The notes below the pieces were generated by a model, which saw nothing but the letters and a program-made list of their open reading frames with translations, ran no database searches and was not told the origin of the DNA. The translations under genes and the position numbers were made by a program. 13,095 nt of DNA, from the NCBI GenBank assembly GCA_024741835.1, contig JAENRP010000592.1:1-13095 (forward strand), read 5' to 3'. This document shows, piece by piece, positions 1 to 7,653 of the stretch. Each line of letters begins with the position of its first letter. Positions within the stretch are counted from its first letter, which is position 1. This stretch comes from Diplocarpon mali (lineage: Eukaryota; Ascomycota; Leotiomycetes; Helotiales; Drepanopezizaceae).

Positions 1-381
1 GTACTCGGGAGGTGAGACTCAACTGACTGCGGGGGGTAGGTCTCGACCGGTGGAGGTGGTGTCCCATTGCTTGGTGGGTGTGGAGGATAAGTCTGGACCG
101 GTGGAGGTGGTGTCCCAGTACTCGGGAGGTGAGATTCAACTGACTGCGGGGGGTAGGTCTCGACTGGTGGAGGTGGTGTCCCAGTACTTGGGAGGTGAGA
201 CTCAACTGACTGCGGGGGGTAAGTCTGGACCGGTGGAGGTGGTGTCCCAGTACTCGGGAGGTGAGATTCAATTGATTGCGGGGGGTAAGTCTCGACTGGT
301 GGAGGTGGTATCCCAGTACTCGGGAGGTGAGATTCAATTGATTGCGGGGGGTAAGTCTGAACTGGTGGTGGATATGTCTCG
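1..381 (-). repeat. Coding minisatellite, 66-bp units (22 residues) in the cell-wall gene
   Basis: The motif GTACTCGGGAGGTGAG (plus strand) recurs at 1, 118, 184, 250 and 316. Spacing is 66 bp except for one 117-bp step (66 + 51). On the coding strand the unit is PPPPV(E/Q)TYPPQS(I/V)E followed by SHLPSTGT. One shortened 17-residue unit carries HPPSNG instead. Glu and Gln alternate at the PV(E/Q)T position in neighbouring units. Units differ by few bases, suggesting recent duplication or homogenisation, and the array continues beyond the left edge. More degenerate YPP units lie at about 360-440 and grade into the non-repetitive domain. Confidence 0.92.
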
Positions 382-1036
382 ATCGAATTCGGGGGGTGAG
401 TCTGAATGCCTGGGGGGTAAGTCTTGTTCGTCGGTGGGTATGTCTCGATTGTCGGCAGTGGCACGGAAGTAGTGACTGGGTAAGTTGCAACTGTAGTAGC
501 CTCGCAATCATGTACCGTGATAGTGGAGGCCGGGACGTTGTGGCCAGGAGTATATTCGCCGCAGCCGCTGGCAGTCAAGGAGACCTCCACACACTTCTTC
601 TGCCCTTCTACGGGAGTGGTGTAAACATTCCATTCGGATTCAGATGCAGGGCAGGCATGGAAAGTAGCGTCCCCGGAGTATGAGAGAGTTCCGTTGCTTC
701 CAATGGAGAAACCGGAGACTGGAGGCTTTCCATGGTCGCATTGGAATTGCTTCACACCGTCTGCAAGCATTTTCAGTATATATAAGCATTACATTGGCAG
801 AGTCACTGACCTGTCAAGATACATCCAAACCCGTCTTCGTCGGTAATGGCTCCATCAGTGATAGAAAAGCTCGAAGGCGCCAATCCTCCACCAATCCTGA
901 TCTGACCATCATCAAGCTGCCCAAGCGACCCCGACTGTCCCCCAGAAGCTGTGATGCCAAACCAGCATGAAGATCTTTGAACCAGTGGCGAGGCTGCTAC
1001 GCCCGCCACAAACGAGAGTGCAGCAAGAGAACGCAT
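1..1036 (-). CDS. Secreted cell-wall-type protein, PIR1-like domain plus proline-rich tandem repeats (3' end outside the window)
   Basis: Seen: the ATG at 1036 opens a 75-codon exon (811-1036). A 50-bp GT-AG intron (761-810) follows, and exon 2 (760 to 1) is open to the window edge, giving at least 328 residues. Residues 1-17 are a signal peptide (MRSLAALSFVAGVAASP), followed by a Kex2-like QR at 20-21. Residues 24-161 form a cysteine-containing domain (Cys 24, 72, 83, 112, 132, 142, 161) with the motifs QLDDGQIRIGG, ITDEDGFGCILT, FQCD, FHACP and LTASGCG, and a sequon at Asn98. From about residue 180 it becomes Pro/Thr/Ser-rich tandem repeats. Known: this motif order resembles the C-terminal domain of yeast PIR proteins and secreted ascomycete cell-wall proteins that carry it near the N terminus. 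Inferred: an extracellular wall structural or adhesive protein. A TTG 27 bases upstream is in frame, but the ATG gives the cleaner signal peptide. A GPI signal, if any, would lie outside the window. Confidence 0.85.
761..810 (-). other. Spliceosomal intron (50 bp) in the cell-wall protein gene
   Basis: On the minus strand the donor reads GTCAGT (starting at 810) and the acceptor TTGCAG (ending at 761), with a plausible branch motif ATACTGAAA about 15-20 bases before the acceptor. Removing it joins the Thr75 codon plus one base to the next exon in phase (split Asp76 codon). This restores an open frame for the remaining 760 bases and places the conserved FQCD motif directly after the ILT motif of exon 1. 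The length is typical of ascomycete introns. Without splicing, the frame ends a few codons into the intron. Confidence 0.85.
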
Positions 1037-1123
1037 AGCGAGTGTACTGAGGATATTTTCCAAGGGATCTTTCCAGGAGCGAATGTGGATGAAGAGAAGA
1101 AATCTGTTCCTTGGAGTGGGTGG

Positions 1124-1131
1124 TATATATA
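1124..1131 (-). promoter_or_regulatory. TATA box of the cell-wall protein gene
   Basis: TATATATA lies 88-95 bases upstream of the ATG at 1036 on the minus strand, within GTATATATACC. Its position fits a core promoter with a 5' UTR of roughly 50-60 bases. No other TATA-like motif is nearer to this start. Confidence 0.55.
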
Positions 1132-1154
1132 CTTGTTAGGTATCAATTAAACCC

Positions 1155-1200
1155 GGGCTGCAGACGGGGCCGGGTTCAGAATGACGCTCGTCTGCAGCCC
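1155..1200. repeat. Perfect 12-bp inverted repeat upstream of the cell-wall gene
   Basis: GGGCTGCAGACG (1155-1166) and CGTCTGCAGCCC (1189-1200) are exact reverse complements separated by 22 bases. A second inverted pair, AACCCGG (1150-1156) / CCGGGTT (1170-1176), overlaps the left arm, so two mutually exclusive hairpins are possible. It lies about 120-165 bases upstream of the start codon, just upstream of the TATA box. It could be a dimeric regulator site or a cruciform. No known site is recognised. Confidence 0.6.
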
Positions 1201-2499
1201 TCAAGAAGGTTGTACTACAAATAGAATGTGCTCACACTTACTGTACTGAGAGTTTGGATTTAGAAGTTCATTGGCTGGTTTGACGAATCGATATTAATAA
1301 CGATAAACAATAACAGCATGCCATTTCCACCCTGCCATGTCCGCTGGTATTAGTGGCATTAAAAGACGTTGAGATGGAGCCTATCAAAATAAACGTTGAC
1401 CTTGACAACCACAAAATCTGTGGGTCTGATCGTCAGAATTGGAAGAAATAAGCACCGCACTAGTAGAAGATGCCAAGAAACAGAGAAACGAAGAACACGA
1501 GGAGGGGAAAAGGAAGATAGGCCAGACGGAAGAAGCTTGACAACCCATGTGCAAGAAAGAGATTTTCTCCTTCTACAGTTCTGGGCTGGGTGAGAGTGAA
1601 TTTCGAGCAGCGATACGAGACAGGTGAGGCATCGGTACTGGCTGGACTAGCTGACAGCTGGCGAAAGCGAGGCACAACCACCTGCCATCTTAAAGGCCAT
1701 ATATCCTGGTCATCCATCTTGCCTTTAGCTGAATGATTGATCGTCAGACCCAAGGCTTCTTCATTGACTCGAATGAGGGCAAACCCTTGACTTCCGTATA
1801 TGCAGCTGCTGGCTGGCCGGTACACGGGTTTCCAAGCAAGTTATGAAAGGCAGCAGCATATCTTGATCTGACTGTGATTCCAACAAGCTTATACGAGCTG
1901 CAGCTCGTTCCCGTAACGGTGGCAATCAATAGGCAGAAGCGGGAAAGAGTTGCTGCTGAACTCCAAGGTGACGAGCGTAGAGTTTACCCTGTTCCCAGTT
2001 CGTGTGCCGTTGTGGTTCCTTGCAGGAGGGTAAACTGTAGATGGTTTTGAGTTGGTGAGTGTTACTAAGAAAAGATACGAGGGATGACTAAGTATCGGTT
2101 TACGCTGATTACCAAGGCAAGATACTGAACACGGTAGACTCAGCATTCCAAACCTGAAAAGGAAATCTCGCCTGTGGTAGCAGAGAAATACTTTTGCGGA
2201 AGACTTTGAGGATAATCTTTTTCAATAAATTCTACAGCTCCCTGTACTCGTAACAGTAATAAGCAAAATATTTGACGAGGTAAATTTGAAATCACGTGAT
2301 ATAAATGTCTTGCATAGGCCCAGGGCAAGTAACTGCTTTTTCATAGTCTATGAGTCATGCGGCTTCTGAAAATCATAGCTCTAGTTGCTATAATGTATAA
2401 TATAGTAGTATATTTATCCACCTTCTGCAAAGAATAAAGGAACGAGAGTATTAAGTGCGCTCTTTTTTTCGAGCACGCCGGATTGAAAAAAACACCAAA
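1201..2499. other. Intergenic DNA, no gene recognised
   Basis: The base composition is moderate and not strongly RIP-like. The longest open frame (minus, 1460-1825, 121 codons) has no recognisable motif, starts inside ordinary sequence and has no similarity I can name, so I do not call it. A CACGTG core inside the palindrome ATCACGTGAT lies at 2291-2300. No tRNA boxes, splice-consistent exon series or repeats shared with the rest of the window were seen. Confidence 0.5.
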
Positions 2500-2673
2500 T
2501 ACTTGGTACATGCCCGAAATAATGTACAAGTGCTATCTGTGCGTAATTCTACCGGTTCCCATTAACAGGGCTTATATACAGGGGGTACAGCCAATGATTT
2601 ATCTATAACGATTCGCCAAGTATCTAGTGTGCACGGCCTAGAATTGTACATTATTTACCCATGGTACGAAGTA
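2500..2673 (+). mobile_element. 174-bp Tc1/mariner-derived MITE, copy 1
   Basis: The element runs from TA at 2500 (TACTTGGTACATGCCC...) to TA at 2673 (...CATGGTACGAAGTA). Its ends are imperfect inverted repeats: the left TACTTGGTAC-ATG and the reversed right TACTTCGTACCATG both lead into AAATAATGTACAA. It has no coding capacity. It is 172/174 identical to 5750-5923 (two C/T differences) and is present in inverted form, with a 91-bp longer middle, at 2761-3025. The TA at each end is the expected target duplication of Tc1/mariner transposition. It must have been mobilised by a related transposase in trans. Confidence 0.9.
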
Positions 2674-2760
2674 GGATTCCACTACTAGGGAAAGAAGACT
2701 ATACTTTGGAACCATAGGCTACTATGAAAAGCTAGATATTTTACTTCGTATAGGGTGTAA

Positions 2761-3025
2761 TACTTAGTATCATGGGTAAATAATGTACAATTCTAGGCCG
2801 TGCACACTAGATACTTGGCAATGCTGCTTTTACAATTTCCTTAATATTTTGTATGGCCTCCTCCTGCTGAATCCATATTGAAAGCGTTGATTTTCAGTGT
2901 AAAAAGCGGCGAATCGTTATAGATAAATCATTGGCTATACCCCTTGTATATAAGCCCTATTAATGGAAACCGGTAGAATTACGCACAGATAGCACTTGTA
3001 CATTATTTCGGGCATATATTAAGTA
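2761..3025 (-). mobile_element. 265-bp non-autonomous Tc1/mariner derivative nested in the larger element
   Basis: Reading the minus strand, the element starts with TACTTAATATATGCCC (3025) and ends ...CATGATACTAAGTA (2761). It matches MITE copy 1 over both arms with nine differences in the 174 shared positions, eight of them C-to-T/G-to-A. It contains 91 extra bases in the middle. Those hold a start codon at 2876 with 11 in-frame codons, MDSAGGGHTKY, then stop (2841). The start matches the N terminus of the neighbouring transposase relic (MNS) and the end matches the usual Tc1 C terminus (GGHTKY). It is therefore an internal-deletion derivative of a transposase-bearing element. It is inserted at a TA within the left inverted repeat of the 2742-4293 transposon. 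Confidence 0.88.
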
Positions 3026-3085
3026 ATTTGAGGTTTCCTATCTATATACGCTAGATTCTTAGCAATGCTGCTTTTATTGAATTCC

Positions 3086-4144
3086 TTAGTATTTTATATA
3101 GCTACCTTCTGCGTCAATTACTACTTTATATCTATTTGGCATTTCCCTAATTAAATCTCTAATTATCTTAACTATTATTAATTCCTAAGCTTTAAGTACT
3201 GCTACTTATAGTCTATTATAAGAGCTATAAATATTAAGGTATTTCTCCTTTATATAATCCTTTATATAATCCTATATAGTTTTAATTAGATTTAAATCAA
3301 GGGAATAAGGTGGCTAGGATATAAGAGTAATCCTAATTACTTTAAATACTAATTGCGTATACTTAGAAGCGTGCCCTTTTGCGTTATCTTATTAAAATTT
3401 AAGCTTTAGGTACTTTAAAAGAAGCTCTTGAATTAAAGGGATAATGATTCTAGAGTAAGAACCTTTATTAATCGTCTTTTAATCCTTTTCTTAAAATAAC
3501 CTCTTATATCGGCCGTACTTCCTTAATATTATACCTTAAAATATCTATCCAATCTTCTTTTAGTATCGATCTTCTATATAATCTAAATTGTATAGCTTAT
3601 TATCTCTTATCTTTCGAGTAATCCAATCTTTTATATATTTTCCTAGCTAAACCTAAGTCTTATTACTCTAATAGACTATAAACTATTATTCTTCTATCCA
3701 ATCTTTATACTTAATAGCCTATTGAAGTCGCTATATCTTATTTATATATATAAGAGGAGGCTTTTGTTATATAATATATTAAATATACCCCTCTTTTTTA
3801 AATGCTATTCGAATTGCGTATTCTCTATAATTGAAATTCAAAATCGTAGGAATATCGGCCTATTAAGTACATCGAGCTATTTTTAAAGATATAACCTATT
3901 TAATAAGACATTTGCATTAAGGCGTATTTAATAAGGCTTTTCGACCGCAACAGCGTTTCTTTTAAGGAGTAAGTCGATATAAAAGAGCGTATTAAACTTG
4001 ACCAATAGTTAGATTTAACTATAAGGCAATCTGATCTTAAGTGAAACTAGCATTATAATACAAAGTCTCACATTTTAATCGATTGTCTTAAGACGTTTGT
4101 TTTCATAGTGTTTTAAGGACTAGTACTTAAGATATCGAATTCAT
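3086..4144 (-). pseudogene. Tc1/mariner transposase (DD34E, DDE_3 type), RIP-inactivated
   Basis: Seen: from the ATG at 4144 to the TAA at 3086-3088 a single frame of 352 codons can be followed with no net frameshift but with about 31 internal stops, all TAA/TAG except one TGA. The N-terminal helix-turn-helix region is readable (residues about 24-80; LTIGQV at 56-61, then LTP and CGRK). The catalytic core shows SNKT where SDET is expected (first Asp, residue 161, now Asn), DNAKGH with Asp253 intact, and PPYSLDLNLIK where PPYSPDLNPIE is expected (catalytic Glu288 now Lys). Asp253 and residue 288 are separated by 34 residues, the Tc1-type DD34E spacing. The C-terminal end reads MPNRY...DAEGSYIKY. 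The substitutions (Pro to Leu, Trp/Gln to stop, Glu to Lys, Asp to Asn) are what RIP produces. Known: intact family members cut and paste at TA. This copy is dead. Confidence 0.92.
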
Positions 4145-4293
4145 ATTGATTTCTTAAAGAATATACTATAAAAGCGGCAAATCAGTATCCTTTATTCATT
4201 GGCAGTACCCCTTGTCGAAACCCTTATACAATAGAAGGTTCTAGTATAGCGCACAGATAGAAAACCTCAAATTATTTCCCTATGGACTAAGTA

Positions 4294-5749
4294 CAAAATG
4301 ATCCACCGTAGTCGGGAAAAGGACAATCAAAGGAGTTCATAAGTCTTTGAAGCATAAATATTCTTACTGAATATTAAGGTTAAAGGTATTCGGCTTGCTT
4401 TCTCAATAGTCAAAATCTTAATTTCATTATATCCACCGTACTCGGAACAAAGGAAGTATTCTCGTAAAATATTACAGCGAGTTTGTGCAGATCCCGAAGT
4501 GCCGAGAGACTAGAACTGCTATGATTCCTTGCCTATTCTTTCTAGGCTAGTAGAAAACCAGATATTACTACTCAGAAACAAAGAGAAAAGAATATTGATA
4601 ACCGGATCTTCGGATAGCGAGAGGTGGTGATAAAGGTAGGAATTCAAAAAGGTCCATGCTAACTTTTTAACTAGGCTGACAAAATATTAGCCTCTTCCCA
4701 GGGAAAGATTACGTCCTTTCTTTACTCCCAATTTTTCGATTATGGCAAGTCTAAAACCCCACTCAGTAGCATTGTACTTACAGGGAAAGAAGAATCTCCA
4801 TACACTACGGAATTCAAATGTGAAAAACCAAATAACTTCGGCCCCCTCTACCAGTACTCCTTCTCTACTATGTACTGTGAATAACTGCTAGATGTATGCT
4901 GGTGTAGGACGTTTTTGGTGGGCAGTGCACAGGGTGAGTACAAGGGGCTTTAGCCAGTCAAATCGAAGTATAATTCCTCGGAAATTAGTACGCGCTGTGC
5001 CTCACAGCCGGCAGCAAAAGTAAGCTTTGTCGCGTATGTAAGTAATTAAGTAACGCAACGCATTACTTCCGAAGGTTCATAGATTTATACTGTACCTGAA
5101 GATGGAGGTTAAATCAATGGATCATATTAGGATTCAATACAAATTTATTGAGAAGATATCGGGCTACAATTACTATAATTTTGCAGAGTATTAGAAAGTT
5201 GTCATCATAAAGCGACAAACTCAACGATGAGCACATGCAATGAGTAGAGGATTCTGTGATGATTCAACTTCTATTTTTGGGGGGTTTATCGTCAAAAGCT
5301 GATCCACCGTACTTGAGCTAAGAAAAGAATTATTTGCAGTATTAATACAAAGCTCATAAACCTTGGCAGCATTGATTCAATTAAGGTTCAAATCGTTCGG
5401 CTTGCGTTCTGAAAAGTTGGAATTCATACCTTTCAGTGGATTTATTCCCTAGTTATGATCTACAGTCCTCGGAGAAAAAAGGGGATAATAGTAATAGTAA
5501 TAAAACTTAATTCTTCTTTGACAGAATCGCTAATGAAACACGCCATTCTTGAGATATCTATCTGCTCATAAGGACATCATAGCTGCAGAATCCTGTATCC
5601 TGTATCAAGATCGTTAGCGGGATGTAATAGTACAGCCACAATCTAGTATCTCTTCCCCTAAACACATCGTCGCATGCCAAACAAAACCATTTGAAAGTAT
5701 AATTTAGCCCTGCAAACCCCTGTTACACCCCCCTCACAAAATGCGCTAA
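4294..5749. other. Intergenic DNA with a diverged ~160-bp direct duplication
   Basis: No gene is recognisable. Two segments, about 4299-4460 and 5297-5480, share motifs in the same order: TGATCCACCGTA at the start, CTCATAA/TTCATAA, ATTAAGGTT, TTCGGCTTGC followed by TTTCT/GTTCT, and near the end ATCCACCGTACTCGG / ATCTACAGTCCTCGG followed by an A/G-rich AAAGG. They look like old copies of one repeat about 1 kb apart, too decayed to classify. The rest of the stretch shows no open frame of note and no terminal repeats. Confidence 0.5.
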
Positions 5750-5923
5750 TACTTGGTACATGCCCGAAATAATGTACAAGTGCTATCTGTGCGTAATTCT
5801 ACCGGTTTCCATTAACAGGGCTCATATACAGGGGGTACAGCCAATGATTTATCTATAACGATTCGCCAAGTATCTAGTGTGCACGGCCTAGAATTGTACA
5901 TTATTTACCCATGGTACGAAGTA
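5750..5923 (+). mobile_element. 174-bp Tc1/mariner-derived MITE, copy 2
   Basis: TA at 5750-5751 and TA at 5922-5923 bound a sequence identical to 2500-2673 apart from two C/T transitions (GGTTTCC here versus GGTTCCC, and CTCATATA here versus CTTATATA). It has the same terminal inverted repeats and the same internal deletion junction CGATTCGCC/AAGTATCTAG. Its flanks are unrelated to those of copy 1, so it is an independent insertion and not part of a larger duplication. It carries no RIP-type damage, unlike the neighbouring 265-bp relative. Confidence 0.92.
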
Positions 5924-6937
5924 TGGTGTCTGTCAGGCCTGCAACGAAGAGAATGTCGAATTGTACAAATATGGACCAAAGGTTTAAAGCATACTTTTAA
6001 CTGATTAGCAACCCTTGTTAGCTGGTCTAACTACATATAATCCTAGCCAGAGTACCCATACGAAGTACTGTATAGAGAGCAATGCAAGCTAGATTGATTA
6101 CATAAATACCCTGGAGAACTACTCACACTGGCTCCAGTTTGGCTCCGGCTTCCCGATATGCTTCGAAGTAATAATATTGACTTAGGAGAGTAGAGGGGCG
6201 GGGCGACAGTGTTCTCTCTCTTACACGTGAGAAGCTTAGCAGACCGATTGAGCTGAGTATTCTACTGGAAGTGGCACGGCCATAAACGCTGCTTCTCCCG
6301 AGCATATTTTTTCACCTGTGCCAAAAATAGATTTCCTTCTTTAAGTATGGATCTGGTAATAAAGTTATCGCCTCGAGGAGGAGTCACAGGAGTTCTCTTC
6401 ATAGATACTAAGGTAGAATTAGTCGTGCTATTGAGCATGTGGTGTTTATTCTCTTAGGGCAGCTGCAAGAGCTGTTCCTGCGGTTAGACTGGACTACGAT
6501 CTTGATAACACAGTCTCAGCTGATAGGAGTTTCTACCCCCAGACCGCGGAAGGTGTTCGGGTATAGTAGGGCAATGTGATTGCAGATCAGTGGGTAGTTA
6601 ATTTAAAGTGCCCCTGCGCTTAGTGCTGACGCCTTGCATGTAGGTGTTATACTTTGGAACCAGAAAACGGACCTTGTGCTACGCAAGACTAAGGCGCTCC
6701 TCAGCTCTCAGGAATTAAAGCTGGAATCGAGAGGTCTTTTTACCAGTCTCCCTCTGATACTCTCGTTGACTGATCAGTTCTTGTCATTGATTGAGCAAAC
6801 ACTACTCGTAACGCCTTCTAGTGTTAAGCTAGACAGCTCACTAGATGAGCACAAGGGTCAGATATCATCTATATTCTCATAGTGTACCTTTGCAATCAGA
6901 ATCAACTTGTACAATTTACACTGAGGAGGCAGATATT
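5924..6937. other. Intergenic DNA, no gene recognised
   Basis: Small open frames exist (minus 6123-6305, 60 codons, ATG; plus 6634-6882, 82 codons, which starts at TTG rather than ATG). None has a motif I recognise. A 15-base motif TACCCATACGAAGTA at 6053-6067 resembles the MITE right end TACCCATGGTACGAAGTA with three bases missing, and could be the remnant of another copy. A CACGTG core is present at 6223-6228. Confidence 0.45.
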
Positions 6938-7002
6938 TCTTCTTTTTGATATGCTATATTAGTTCTATATTGTATAGTATAAGCGAAAAACGCTATTGTC
7001 GG

Positions 7003-7194
7003 TGTTGATTTCACAAGGTGTGCGCACTGAAAGAGATTCTTGGTTGTATTGTTGACTGGTCTGTAGAGAGAGAGAGAAAGACATAGTGCTCGAGGGCAAC
7101 ATATGCCAAGGACGTCACGTGCCCTTGAGATTCACTCTCCTCCTTCCCTCTCGTCATATGCCGTACACGTGACCCCGCTAACTATATTTCTACT
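7003..7194. mobile_element. ~192-bp insertion with 5-6-bp target duplication, possible short solo LTR
   Basis: The direct repeat TGTCGG occurs at 6997-7002 and 7194-7199. The intervening bases are absent from the second copy of the host repeat (copy B, about 11499-11512, reads straight through the equivalent of CGCTAT-GTTTG-ATTTATA). The insert begins TGTTGATTTCAC and ends TATTTCTACT. Its start fits an LTR, but the end lacks the expected CA. It is not AT-degraded like its surroundings, so it is younger. It contains an AG microsatellite (about 7065-7080), two CACGTG cores (7116-7121 and 7166-7171), and an inverted pair CTCGAGGGCA / TGCCCTTGAG (7089-7098 / 7120-7129, one C/T mismatch). Class uncertain. 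Confidence 0.6.
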
Positions 7195-7653
7195 GTCGGA
7201 TTTATATATAAGAAGAAACTAGTTTAAGAACTCCATATATCTTTAGTATTGAGCCTCTTGTACTTATAGTTCCCGAATCTTTAAATAAGAGTCTAGACCA
7301 TACCTTAATTGATAATTCTTCTCTAAGTCAAGTATATTCTTAAAAGGTGCTTTAACAAATAGAGTCACCTTAAGTTCCCTATTTTAAGATAAGCCCTTCG
7401 CGCTAAAAGCGGCTATTTATTTACCTGCATCAAGCGTCTTATCATTTTGTGGCAGCTCTTTATACAACCCTTTTTATTACCTTTATGTAAAATTATTAAA
7501 ATATACCCTTTTCCTCTTTCTCCTCTTCCTGTTCCTCTTTAAATACCATAACTTGAACTTTTACCCTTTATACAATCTCTTAAGCCTTGGATTTAATTTC
7601 AAGTATACATTTAAATAATCTTAAATTATATAAGTAGAGATAAAGATTATAAG

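Larger units (their letters stand above)
2742..4293 (-). mobile_element. RIP-decayed Tc1/mariner DNA transposon, interrupted by a nested MITE
   Basis: The left end TACTTCGTATAGGG (2742) and the reversed right end TACTTAGTCCATAGGG (ending at 4293) both continue into AATAATTTGAGGTTT, giving terminal inverted repeats of about 35 bp. The left repeat is split: its first 21 bases lie at 2742-2762 and the rest resumes at 3024 (TAATTTGAGG), because a 265-bp MITE sits in its TA. Without that insert the element is about 1.29 kb, the usual size for a Tc1-type transposon. It carries one transposase relic on the minus strand (3086-4144). The interior is very AT-rich. It cannot transpose now. Confidence 0.88.

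Noticed and set aside
50..472. 140-codon plus-strand frame rich in VEVVSQYSGGE repeats
   Set aside because: It is the antisense of the cell-wall gene's tandem repeats. The minus strand gives a signal peptide, a domain with cysteines and a splice-consistent intron, while the plus frame has none of these.
342..970. Plus-strand frames 342-683 and 680-970
   Set aside because: They lie antisense to exons 1 and 2 of the cell-wall gene and have no recognisable domain.
1460..1825. 121-codon minus-strand frame
   Set aside because: No motif, no supporting exon structure, and a hydrophobic tail that looks incidental. It is no longer than expected by chance in this much non-coding DNA.
2500..5923. CRISPR-like or attachment-site interpretation of the repeated 174-bp blocks
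   Set aside because: There are only three copies, in both orientations and with unrelated spacers, and they have TA-flanked inverted ends. All features fit Tc1/mariner MITEs.
6634..6882. 82-codon plus-strand frame, Leu/Ser-rich
   Set aside because: It begins at TTG, not ATG. No domain is recognised and no adjacent exon could be joined with good splice sites.
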